This document shows, in pieces, positions 10,401 to 16,874 of a stretch of DNA of 64,000 nucleotides. The position numbers and the translations under genes are program-made. A model generated the notes under the pieces. It was given only the letters and a program-made list of their open reading frames with translations. It was not told where the DNA came from and did not search any database. The DNA is from Mucilaginibacter agri (GTDB lineage: Bacteria > Bacteroidota > Bacteroidia > Sphingobacteriales > Sphingobacteriaceae). How positions within the stretch are numbered: the stretch's first letter is position 1; each line of letters opens with the position of its first letter. Location: positions 372,001 to 436,000 of the forward strand of contig NZ_WWEO01000045.1 of NCBI RefSeq assembly GCF_009928685.1. Reading direction: 5' to 3'.

Positions 10401-10669
10401 ACCAGATCAAATTTCAGAAAACACCGGATATTATTGGCACGGCAGATGTAAAAGATGCAAACGGAAACCCCATATTGGGTTCTAACGGACAGCCGGTTAC
10501 GGCACCTGTATACAATACCAACCAACGGGTACCGGCATTGAGTGCTGGCGTTTCTCTGCGTGTTAACTTATTCGGTTTCTTTGTGTTAGAGCCTTACCTG
10601 GCGATGCCATTTAATCGTAATGATGTTAAAAAGCCCGTATTTGGCCTCGGTTTCACACCTGGATGGTAA
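7469..10669 (+). CDS. Three-part surface protein: HELVH metallopeptidase-like domain, TolB-like propeller, outer-membrane barrel
   Basis: 1066 residues with signal peptide (1-33, ending ANA-Q). Residues about 40-290 form a gluzincin/peptidase-MA-like domain: zinc motif HELVH at 147-151 and a downstream EGMAEY (about 178) that could supply the third ligand. Residues about 305-590 carry repeated PD40/WD40-like blades (SPDGKYLAF, SPDGKKFAF, SPNGKEIVF, SRDGKKIIF, SADGSQVYF). The last 420 residues have alternating strands and a C-terminal bacterial surface antigen pattern (YPFLIRGYEY, then FEIRLPF, and a final FGLGFTPGW). I infer an outer-membrane barrel that carries a propeller and a protease-like head. 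Its substrate is unknown. A strong terminator follows. Confidence 0.85.
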   Translation: MRKLYPWLNKFNRTAIVVLCLLFALLGTQKANAQYFGQNKVRYKNLKFKVYKTPHFEIYYYMKNDSLVKRFAQESELWYTLHQQVFRDTFRKANPIILYANHPDFQQTTAIDGEISVGTGGVTEGLKNRVVMPIMETNQTTRHVIGHELVHAFQYHSLLTSDTASLASIGNLPLWMIEGMAEYLSLGKKDAYTAMWMRDAYLNHDIPSVRDLTESTKYFPYRYGEAFWSFLGSTYGDTIIVPFFKNTARFGLEYGIRRTFGYDDKTLSKLWKNSIEATYKPYLKDTTQTPVGKRIIDNKNAGEMNVAPAVSPDGKYLAFLSEKDLFTVDLYLADARTGRVIKKLTSKVSNTHIDEFNFIESAGAWSPDGKKFAFSVFNSGRNRMLIVSVPNGRVLKDISMGKVEQFSNLSWSPNGKEIVFQGMSEGQGDLYTYNLETKKETQLTNDKYSDYQPSFSRDGKKIIFSSDRSTYDESLSQEITFNLAELDLATGKVTDLKVFNGANNLNPQYSADGSQVYFLSNKDGFRNMYRYTLATGKTEQMTDLFTGISGITEYSPALSVSSNDDIVYSYYRAQKYALYNAKAADFKPTVVDPGITNFDAALLPPPRAVGVDLINANLNNFLAYQRIPTDSIKNTPYRPQFKLDYLASSGVGVGVSTYGAGLASGIQGVFSDILGRNQIFAGASVNGEIYDFGAQVAYINQQGRWNIGGSISHIPYQYANYNLVPSTYNYKGKNIPVLEERYDIIRIFQDQATIFTSYPLSKVTRMEFGTGISRYNYRVDRYSTYYDTTNFQPINTEKHHISRSEYEADPYNNGISLQPFTIMQVNTALVGDNSYFGIASPLNGYRYRLQAEYDFGSAHYFAPSIDVRKYERLSPITLAARFYAYGRLGDTKNLLYPMFIGYPFLIRGYEYNSFYNSNKVSTNGFTVDQLSGNRIAVANFEIRLPFTGPEKLSQIKSKFFFSELNLFFDAGLAWNAGNQIKFQKTPDIIGTADVKDANGNPILGSNGQPVTAPVYNTNQRVPALSAGVSLRVNLFGFFVLEPYLAMPFNRNDVKKPVFGLGFTPGW

Positions 10670-10688
10670 TAAGATCTTTACTCCAAAT

Positions 10689-10719
10689 AAAAATAGCGGC
10701 TTATAGCCGCTATTTTTAT
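10689..10719 (+). terminator. Terminator after the protease/propeller/barrel gene
   Basis: Perfect 10-base stem AAATAGCGGC (10691-10700) / GCCGCTATTT (10706-10715) with a 5-base loop and a following T-rich run. It ends the PBP/surface-protein unit. Confidence 0.9.
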
Positions 10720-10770
10720 TTAAAACAACCTGTATGGTAAATAGTTAAGTATCTATCATTACAAGATTTT

Positions 10771-11391
10771 ATGCGAAGGGTATTATTACTCATAACAATA
10801 GTTTTTATTAGCATTGGCGTATACGCACAGAAAGTAGCCATGCCTTCTACCCCGGTTACTGATAGTGTTAGGGTTAAAATAAACAAAAGTAAAAAGGTAA
10901 CAGAGGTAGACGGTGTCGACATGTACGCCTCCAAAGACATCGTTCAAAACTTAACCAATGCTCCGCGGTTCAGCATCGTACTTAACGCCATAAGGAAGGC
11001 TGGATTAATTGGTACATTCAAAAGTAAAGGGCCTATTACCATGTTCGTGCCTACTAACGAGGCCTTTAAAAAACTTCCGGAAGGCAGATTGGATACACTT
11101 TTAAAGATAAATCATAATCTCGATTTGTGTCAGCTGTTGGCTTATCATGCCATTGTGGGGAAAGTAAACAGTAAAAAAATTTCTAAAGAGATACGCGCCG
11201 GAAAAGGTAAAGCCATATTTACCACCTTAGCCGGTAGTAAACTAATCGCTACTGAAGACGATAAGGATAATATTGTACTTACCGACGAGTTTGGGAACAA
11301 CAGCCTGATACAGGTTGACGACATTGAGGAGAGCAATGGTATAATTCATGTCATAAACGGGGTGTTAGTGCCCAAACGCAGATCCATTTAA
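10771..11391 (+). CDS. Fasciclin (FAS1) domain secreted protein
   Basis: 206 residues. Signal peptide about 1-19 (VYA-Q). One FAS1 domain spans about 58-202, with the H1-type FVPTNEAFKKLP motif, the LLAYHAIVGKV YH-type motif, and the closing NGIIHVINGVLVP. Bacterial FAS1 proteins are usually adhesins or matrix proteins of the envelope. It stands alone after a terminator and 75 bases before msrB, so co-transcription with msrB is possible but not shown. Confidence 0.9.
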   Translation: MRRVLLLITIVFISIGVYAQKVAMPSTPVTDSVRVKINKSKKVTEVDGVDMYASKDIVQNLTNAPRFSIVLNAIRKAGLIGTFKSKGPITMFVPTNEAFKKLPEGRLDTLLKINHNLDLCQLLAYHAIVGKVNSKKISKEIRAGKGKAIFTTLAGSKLIATEDDKDNIVLTDEFGNNSLIQVDDIEESNGIIHVINGVLVPKRRSI

Positions 11392-11465
11392 AAATGGTAT
11401 CGTAATTAGAATAACACGTTGTCTGTAAATAAGCGTGCTGTAAACAACCAGATACAGAAACATAA

Positions 11466-11954
11466 ATGTTAAACCAAATGAAAACGATAGCGAGTTTAAT
11501 GGTGTTTAGCGCAGCTTTATTGTTAAGCTGTCAGCAAATGAGTGGGCAAACTAATCAAGGTAAAACCACCAGGGTTGAGGCAGAAAAGTGGAAGAACAAG
11601 CTCACGCCCGATGAGTACGATATTATGGTGAATAAAGGCACAGAACCTCCGTATAAAAATGCTTACTGGAATAACCACCAGAAAGGCATTTATGTGAGTG
11701 CCGCGACAGGCGATACACTGTTTAGTTCTAACGATAAATTTGACAGCGGCACGGGCTGGCCGAGCTTTACTAAGCCGGTTAAAGCCGATAAAGTGGCGTT
11801 TATAAAAGACAGTAGCTTTGGAATGGAGCGTACCGAAGTAGTGGAAAAAAGTACCGGCTTGCACCTCGGCCATATATTCGACGACGGCCCGGTTGATCGT
11901 GGTGGCAAGCGATATTGTATGAACTCCGGCGCTCTGAAATTTATTAAGCAGTAG
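11466..11954 (+). CDS. msrB: Peptide-methionine (R)-S-oxide reductase MsrB, lipoprotein form
   Basis: 162 residues, or 158 if the second ATG at 11478 is the start. The N-terminus ends in a lipobox LLLSC, so the enzyme is probably membrane-anchored in the periplasm. The MsrB fold is clear: TEPPY, KFDSGTGWPSF, GLHLGHIFDDGP and the catalytic Cys in RYCMNSGAL (C151). The two zinc CxxC pairs of many MsrB proteins are absent, and Thr96 stands where the resolving Cys sits in the DSGCGWPSF motif, so it looks like a one-Cys type needing an outside reductant. It reduces methionine-R-sulfoxide in proteins. The 3' end overlaps the convergent GIY-YIG gene by 11 bases. Confidence 0.93.
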   Translation: MLNQMKTIASLMVFSAALLLSCQQMSGQTNQGKTTRVEAEKWKNKLTPDEYDIMVNKGTEPPYKNAYWNNHQKGIYVSAATGDTLFSSNDKFDSGTGWPSFTKPVKADKVAFIKDSSFGMERTEVVEKSTGLHLGHIFDDGPVDRGGKRYCMNSGALKFIKQ

Positions 11955-12297
11955 CTTTTAAACGCGATGCAAACGACGGCCGAACATAAGTTCTGGTGCG
12001 CATACCGTGTTCGTATTTTAATCCGATGGTAAGGTCTACCCAATCAGCATTTACAGACCTAATCATTTTTTCTTTCTGGCTACGGGTAAATGTGCTTACA
12101 AATTTAAAGCGCTCCATGGCCATATCTTCATTATTAATCTCCTCAAAATAAACCAGGCGGTTTAGTTGTTGTGCATTATCAAAAAATAAGGTGGGCATAT
12201 CGCTGTAAAACTTCAAGGTTTTAACTAGATCTGAGCATAAACCTACGTGCAAATTTTTTCTGTTTCTGTCTGTAATAATATAGATGAACCTTTTCAT
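11944..12297 (-). CDS. GIY-YIG nuclease-superfamily protein, divergent
   Basis: 117 residues starting at the ATG at 12297; an upstream TTG in frame is less likely. The order fits the small UPF0213/endonuclease-like GIY-YIG domain: FIYIITDRNRKNLHVGL for the GIY...YIG core, LVYFEE, AMERFKF with the metal-binding-type Glu, then ADWVDL. GIY has become IYI and YIG has become HVG, so activity is uncertain. It is divergent from a LexA-like repressor gene over an 85-base spacer with two palindromes, and its stop overlaps the msrB end. This suggests regulation by that repressor, which is inference. Confidence 0.75.
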   Translation of the reverse strand: MKRFIYIITDRNRKNLHVGLCSDLVKTLKFYSDMPTLFFDNAQQLNRLVYFEEINNEDMAMERFKFVSTFTRSQKEKMIRSVNADWVDLTIGLKYEHGMRTRTYVRPSFASRLKATA

Positions 12298-12327
12298 TTG
12301 ATAATAATGTTTGCTAGTCAAAAAATA

Positions 12328-12367
12328 ATTACTAATTTTATGAGCATAAAGTTACTAACAAAATTAG
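12328..12367. promoter_or_regulatory. Candidate operator pair between GIY-YIG and LexA-like genes
   Basis: Two 9-base palindromes with the same core, ATTACTAAT (12328-12336) and GTTACTAAC (12351-12359), have centres 23 bases apart. They overlap a wider inverted repeat CTAATTTT (12332-12339) / AAAATTAG (12360-12367). They fill the spacer between the divergent starts, as expected for an autoregulatory XRE/LexA-type operator. Confidence 0.5.
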
Positions 12368-12382
12368 CAATTCCAAATATTT

Positions 12383-13156
12383 ATGTCAATAATTTCATCC
12401 AACCTAAAATTTCTTAGAAAGAAAAAAGGTTTAACCCAACAACAATTTGCAGACGAAATAGGTATCAAAAGGTCGTTGGTTGGCGCTTATGAGGAAGATC
12501 GGGCTGATCCAAAATACGATTTGCTAAAAAAATTAGCAGTTTTTTTTGATGTTAGTATTGATGCCTTAATCAATGAAACTATCGATGAAAAATGGGCACC
12601 AAAGCCTAAAGGCAACCCGGCTAATCTGCGTGTGTTGAGTATTACAGTAGATAAAGAAGATAACGAGAATATAGAATTGGTACCCGTTAAAGCCAGCGCA
12701 GGGTATTTAAATGGCTACGCCGATCCCGAGTTTGTGGGTACATTACCGAAATTCTATTTGCCTATGTTTAAACAGGGCACCTTCCGCGCTTTCGAGATAA
12801 AGGGCGATTCTATGTTGCCTTTATTATCCGGCAGTATTGTTATTGGCGAATATGTTGAGAATTGGGCTGATATTAAATCGGCAGAAACCTATGTAGTAAT
12901 TTCTAAAACCGAAGGCGTAGTATATAAACGCATCGGTAACAGGTATAAAGAAAATAAGAAACTAAAACTGATATCAGATAACCCGGTATATGAGCCTTAC
13001 GAAATTAGCGGCGAAGACATTTTAGAAGTATGGAAAGCTAAGGCTTATTTTTCAACCCACATGCCCGAGCCTACTCCCGAACCTACCATGGAAAGCCTTA
13101 CCGCCATGATGACACAGATGCAAAGATCCATTTCAAAACTGCAAAGCAACAATTAA
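12383..13156 (+). CDS. XRE-S24 (LexA/CI-like) transcriptional repressor
   Basis: 257 residues. An XRE helix-turn-helix (about 5-62: LKFLRKKKGLTQQQFADEIG...SLVGAYE) is joined to a peptidase S24 domain. The catalytic pair is visible: Ser143 in GDSM and Lys182 in VVYKRI. An Ala106-Gly107 bond in KASAGYLNGY is a plausible self-cleavage site, as in LexA and CI. The last about 35 residues form a short coiled or Pro-rich tail. Family role: repressor inactivated by RecA-promoted self-cleavage, or a developmental or stress switch. The palindromes just upstream suggest autoregulation and control of the divergent GIY-YIG gene. No SOS repair genes are next to it, so calling it LexA itself would be premature. 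Confidence 0.88.
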   Translation: MSIISSNLKFLRKKKGLTQQQFADEIGIKRSLVGAYEEDRADPKYDLLKKLAVFFDVSIDALINETIDEKWAPKPKGNPANLRVLSITVDKEDNENIELVPVKASAGYLNGYADPEFVGTLPKFYLPMFKQGTFRAFEIKGDSMLPLLSGSIVIGEYVENWADIKSAETYVVISKTEGVVYKRIGNRYKENKKLKLISDNPVYEPYEISGEDILEVWKAKAYFSTHMPEPTPEPTMESLTAMMTQMQRSISKLQSNN

Positions 13157-13219
13157 GTTACAGCCTTGTTATTAAACCATTAGGGTATATCTTTATCCTA
13201 ACTATAAAAAACTGAAAAC

Positions 13220-13594
13220 ATGAAAAAGATCTTTTTAATGTGCTGTTTAGTGGTGGGCTTTGCAGCAGCATCACATGCACAGGGCGGCCGTATGCGTATG
13301 AGCCCTGACGAGCAGGCTAAAGCCATGCAAACCCAGTTAAAATTAACTGATGATCAAACTGCTAAGATCACGTCTATTTTAACTGTCCAGGCTACTAAAA
13401 TGGATAGCGTTCGTACAGCTTCAAACGGCGACAGGCAAGCTATGATGCAAGGTATGCAGCCAATCAGACAAGATTCACAAGCTAAAATTGTTGCTATTTT
13501 AACACCAGAGCAAGCAGCTGCTTACAAAAAAATGCAGGATGAGATGCGCGCGCGTATGCAAAACGGCGGTGGTGCTCCTCCACAAAACAACTAA
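13220..13594 (+). CDS. Spy/CpxP-like small periplasmic protein
   Basis: 124 residues, signal peptide about 1-20 (SHA-Q). The mature part is helical and Met/Gln-rich, with two LTxxQ-like turns (KLTDDQTAKI and ILTPEQAAAYKKM), as in Spy/CpxP and zinc-resistance-type periplasmic proteins. Known members are chaperones or envelope stress sensors. The C-terminus is Gly/Pro/Asn-rich. It has its own terminator and stands alone. The specific role is not shown by context. Confidence 0.7.
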   Translation: MKKIFLMCCLVVGFAAASHAQGGRMRMSPDEQAKAMQTQLKLTDDQTAKITSILTVQATKMDSVRTASNGDRQAMMQGMQPIRQDSQAKIVAILTPEQAAAYKKMQDEMRARMQNGGGAPPQNN

Positions 13595-13616
13595 TTGCAA
13601 AAATTGCAAATAGAAG

Positions 13617-13641
13617 AAGCGGCCATTGTGCCGCTTTTTTT
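13617..13641 (+). terminator. Terminator after the Spy-like gene
   Basis: Stem AAGCGGC (13617-13623) / GCCGCTT (13630-13636), 6-base loop, T run to 13641. It separates this gene from bioF. Confidence 0.85.
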
Positions 13642-13660
13642 ATTTTAGCTGCAGATTAAA

Positions 13661-14788
13661 ATGTCGCATCAAGCAGATACATATCTTACCGACAGGCTCA
13701 ACCAGCGCAAGCATGATAGTAGTTATCGGATGCTAAAATCTGAGAACGTGGATCTTGTAGATTTTGCTTCAAACGACTATTTAGGCTTTGCCCATTCTCC
13801 TATTTTAAAGCGCAATATAGCGGACGAACTCACTAAGCATCCAGAGTATCTAAATGGATCAACAGGCTCTCGCCTACTGACCGGAAATACCCGGTATGCA
13901 CAAGATTTAGAATTGCAGCTGGCACTATATCACGGCTTCGAGGGCGGTTTACTTTTTAACTCGGGCTATGATGCTAATGTTGGTCTGTTTTCCAGTTTGC
14001 CGCAGCGTGGTGATACGGTAATAACCGATGAATTGATCCACGCCTCTATTATAGACGGTATACGCCTCAGTAACGCCAATCGATATACTTTTAAGCATAA
14101 TAACCTGGAGGCCCTTGAGGAGAAGCTAAAACATGCTAAAGGGTTAATTTATGTGGTGATAGAGAGTGTATATTCGATGGACGGAGATATCGCCCCCATT
14201 GCCGACATTCTTGGCCTAACTGGACAATACAATGCGCATTTAATAGTGGATGAGGCGCATGCTATAGGCGTGTTCGATAAGGGTTTAGTAGATCAATTAA
14301 GATTGCAGAACCGTGTTTTCGCGCAGATCATAACTTTCGGGAAAGCTATGGGTACGCATGGTGCCATTGTTTTGGGTAGCCGGATATTATGCGATTATTT
14401 AACCAACTTCGCGAGATCTTTTATTTATAGCACTGCCGCATCCTTTCACCAATTGGCCGGTATTAAAATGGCTTACAAACTTCTCGACGCTTCACAATCG
14501 AAAATAGATCAACTGCAGGATAATATTAAACTGTTTAAAAATCTGCTATCAGGCTACCATATTGAAACTAATAGTTTTAGTGCAATTCATTGCATTATTA
14601 TAGGGAATAACGATACAACTAAAAATGCATCGCAGGTTTTACAAGATAAAGGTATTGACGTAAGAGCTGTACTGAGCCCCACTGTGGCAATTGGTACAGA
14701 ACGGTTACGCATCTGCTTGCATGCTTATAATACCGCTCAGCAAATGGAGTTGCTGGCACTTACACTAAATAACATCATCAATGGATAA
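13661..14788 (+). CDS. bioF: 8-amino-7-oxononanoate synthase (BioF)
   Basis: 375 residues, PLP-dependent alpha-oxoamine synthase. It condenses pimeloyl-ACP or -CoA with L-alanine to give KAPA in biotin synthesis. Motifs: FASNDYLGF, NGSTGSRLLTGN, DELIHASIIDGIRLS, the aspartate pair in VDEAHAIG, and the Schiff-base lysine K228 in TFGKAMGTHGA. The 3' end overlaps bioD by 8 bases, which supports bioF over the related serine palmitoyltransferase family; a second family member at 49305 is the sphingolipid enzyme. The sequence is fairly diverged at the C-terminus but of normal length. Confidence 0.93.
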   Translation: MSHQADTYLTDRLNQRKHDSSYRMLKSENVDLVDFASNDYLGFAHSPILKRNIADELTKHPEYLNGSTGSRLLTGNTRYAQDLELQLALYHGFEGGLLFNSGYDANVGLFSSLPQRGDTVITDELIHASIIDGIRLSNANRYTFKHNNLEALEEKLKHAKGLIYVVIESVYSMDGDIAPIADILGLTGQYNAHLIVDEAHAIGVFDKGLVDQLRLQNRVFAQIITFGKAMGTHGAIVLGSRILCDYLTNFARSFIYSTAASFHQLAGIKMAYKLLDASQSKIDQLQDNIKLFKNLLSGYHIETNSFSAIHCIIIGNNDTTKNASQVLQDKGIDVRAVLSPTVAIGTERLRICLHAYNTAQQMELLALTLNNIING

Positions 14789-15389
14789 ACCATTATTTAT
14801 AACCGGTATCGGAACCGGCATAGGAAAAACAATTACCGCCGCTATATTGACCGAAAAGCTACAGGCAGATTATTGGAAACCGATACAGTCTGGCGATTTG
14901 GATGATAGCGACACGCTTAAAGTACAGTCGCTAATTTCAAACACTAAAACTGTTTTCCATCCAGAGACTTATCGACTTACGCAGCCATACTCGCCTCATA
15001 AATCTGCAGTTATTGATGGTATAACTATTGATATTAACAGATTTAGAATACCTGCTACAGATAATCAACTCATTATTGAAGGTGCAGGCGGTTTAATGGT
15101 ACCGCTGAACGAAACCGATTTAATTATAGACCTAATCAAAAAGTTGGACGCAGAAGTAATATTGGTATCTCAAAATTATTTGGGAAGTATTAATCATACG
15201 ATATTATCATGGAAAGCCCTTATGCGCGAAGACATCCCCATCAAAGGCATTATCTTTAACGGAAATCCCGATTCTGAATCGGAAAGATATATTCTGCAGT
15301 ATACAGGCTTAACTTTAATAGGCAAAATTCCATTATTGGAAACCTTGAGTAAAGACGCTGTTAGAGCTGCTGGGGATTGGCTTTATTAA
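14781..15389 (+). CDS. bioD: Dethiobiotin synthase (BioD)
   Basis: 202 residues. ATP-dependent carboxylation of DAPA to dethiobiotin. The P-loop GIGTGIGKT is at residues 9-17, WKPIQSG supplies the substrate site, and IIEGAGGLMVPL is the family signature. It is translationally coupled to bioF (8-base overlap). The next step's partner bioA lies far away at 38284-39549 on the other strand, and bioB, bioC and bioH were not seen in the window. Confidence 0.95.
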   Translation: MDKPLFITGIGTGIGKTITAAILTEKLQADYWKPIQSGDLDDSDTLKVQSLISNTKTVFHPETYRLTQPYSPHKSAVIDGITIDINRFRIPATDNQLIIEGAGGLMVPLNETDLIIDLIKKLDAEVILVSQNYLGSINHTILSWKALMREDIPIKGIIFNGNPDSESERYILQYTGLTLIGKIPLLETLSKDAVRAAGDWLY

Positions 15390-15410
15390 ACCTTTTTTAC
15401 ACATTTGAAA

Positions 15411-16298
15411 ATGGAAAAGATTACCGTTATAGGTTCGGGTACAATGGGAAATGGTATTGCCCATTTATTTGCGCAATATGGCTATAAAGTTGCATTGGCC
15501 GATGTTAGCCAACATGCTTTGGACAAGGCGATTGTGACTATCACCACTAATTTTGATCGCCAGATAAAAAAAGGCACAGCCGATGAAGCTGTTAAACAGA
15601 ATGCGCTCGGTAATATCACAACTTTTACAAACCTGAAAGAGGCCGTTAATGGCTCGGGGTTGGTAATTGAAGCCGCTACGGAAAATAGCGAAGTCAAACT
15701 CCAACTATTTAAGGAGCTTAGCGAATATTGTTCGGACGATACAATCCTTGCGACAAACACATCTTCGATATCTATTACAAAAATCGCTTCCGTAACTAAA
15801 AATCCTGAGAATGTAATTGGCATGCATTTTATGAACCCCGTCCCCGTGATGAAACTGGTAGAAGTTATCAGAGGGTATGCAACTACAGATAGCGTTACCA
15901 ACACAATAATGCGCCTGGCAGAAAAACTGGATAAAGTACCTGTTGAAGTAAATGACTATCCAGGCTTTGTAGCCAACCGCATATTAATGCCCATGATTAA
16001 CGAGGCGATCTATACACTTTATGAAAGCGTAGCCGGCGTTTACGAAATTGATACGGTAATGAAATTAGGTATGGCCCATCCCATGGGGCCTTTACAATTG
16101 GCAGATTTTATCGGTTTGGATGTTTGCCTTGCGATATTAAATGTACTCCACAACGGATTTGGCAACCCTAAATATGCACCTTGCCCTTTGCTGGTAAATA
16201 TGGTTACTGCCGGGCATAAGGGTGTAAAAACAGGCGAAGGTTTTTATAAATATACTGCCGGAAGTAAGGATCTTGCCGTTGCGCCGAAGTTTGCCTGA
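15411..16298 (+). CDS. 3-hydroxybutyryl-CoA dehydrogenase
   Basis: 295 residues from the ATG at 15411; a TTG two codons earlier is also possible. NAD-binding GSGTMG (residues 8-13), FMNPVPVMKLVEVI with the catalytic His of the GMHFMNP motif, VNDYPGFVANRIL, and the C-terminal helical domain LGMAHPMGPLQLADFIGLD are all intact. It oxidises or reduces short-chain 3-hydroxyacyl-CoA in the cytoplasm. It starts 21 bases after bioD and may share its transcript, but a role in biotin synthesis is not implied by the family. Confidence 0.93.
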   Translation: MEKITVIGSGTMGNGIAHLFAQYGYKVALADVSQHALDKAIVTITTNFDRQIKKGTADEAVKQNALGNITTFTNLKEAVNGSGLVIEAATENSEVKLQLFKELSEYCSDDTILATNTSSISITKIASVTKNPENVIGMHFMNPVPVMKLVEVIRGYATTDSVTNTIMRLAEKLDKVPVEVNDYPGFVANRILMPMINEAIYTLYESVAGVYEIDTVMKLGMAHPMGPLQLADFIGLDVCLAILNVLHNGFGNPKYAPCPLLVNMVTAGHKGVKTGEGFYKYTAGSKDLAVAPKFA

Positions 16299-16359
16299 AC
16301 AGCTGGTTAAACTTTTGTAGTAAGAGGTTGTCAAAAAATATATAACAACTGATTACTAT

Positions 16360-16653
16360 ATGAAAACTGCAATTAAATTAATATTAGCAGCTGGCATTGC
16401 GGGAACCCTATTCTCGTCATGCGGAAGCAGCAGCTATTACGTGACTGAAAGACCTGTAGAACCCGTTTACGTACGCCCCGCTCCTCCTTATGCTAATGCC
16501 TATTGGGTACCCGCCGAATGGGCGTGGCGAGGCAACACATATGTTTACGTTAACGGCTACTATACGCACCCACGTCAGGGACATGTATACCGACAAGGCT
16601 ATTGGCGACAATCTAACCGTGGCCAGGTTTGGGTACACGGATCATGGAGATAA
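16360..16653 (+). CDS. Small WXXGXW-repeat lipoprotein
   Basis: 97 residues. The N-terminus ends in a lipobox (LFSSC), so it is predicted to be a lipoprotein. The mature part is rich in Tyr/Trp/Arg/Pro and has repeated YWVPAEWAWRGNTYVYVNGYY and VYRQGYWR..., VWVHGSWR units, the WXXGXW/YXWXGXW repeat family common in Bacteroidota and Proteobacteria. Function unknown. A very strong terminator follows it. Confidence 0.85.
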   Translation: MKTAIKLILAAGIAGTLFSSCGSSSYYVTERPVEPVYVRPAPPYANAYWVPAEWAWRGNTYVYVNGYYTHPRQGHVYRQGYWRQSNRGQVWVHGSWR

Positions 16654-16675
16654 GTCCCGATTTCGAATTTATTTT

Positions 16676-16716
16676 AAAGAGCAAAGGCTTTCCAGTTGGA
16701 AAGCCTTTGCTCTTTT
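16676..16716 (+). terminator. Strong 18-bp terminator hairpin
   Basis: Perfect 18-base stem (16676-16693 with 16698-16715) and a 4-base loop, with T run to 16718. It ends the lipoprotein transcript and stands just before a REP-like repeat. Confidence 0.92.
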
Positions 16717-16724
16717 TTGCTTCT

Positions 16725-16820
16725 CGTCATCCCAAACTTGTTTCAGGATCCCGCAAGACAGGTAGCAGACTTTGTATATCTGCTTGGCAAATGGGGTGCT
16801 GAAACAAGTTTTGCATGACG
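16725..16820. repeat. REP-like inverted repeat 3' of argS
   Basis: The 22-base ends 16725-16746 (starting CGTCATCCCAAACTTG) and 16799-16820 are inverted copies with 20 of 22 matches. A smaller stem AGCAGA/TCTGCT lies inside, so the 96-base unit can fold into one long hairpin. I recall GTCATCC.GAACTTGTTTC-type repeats as widespread between genes in Bacteroidota. Confidence 0.8.
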
Positions 16821-16874
16821 GGCGGAGAGGTTTACCCAGTTAACTACTCACTTAATCAACCCCTCACCCTTCTC

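Noticed and set aside
11690..12043. Antisense frame across msrB and the GIY-YIG gene end
   Set aside because: Overlaps catalytic codons of msrB; no supporting motif.
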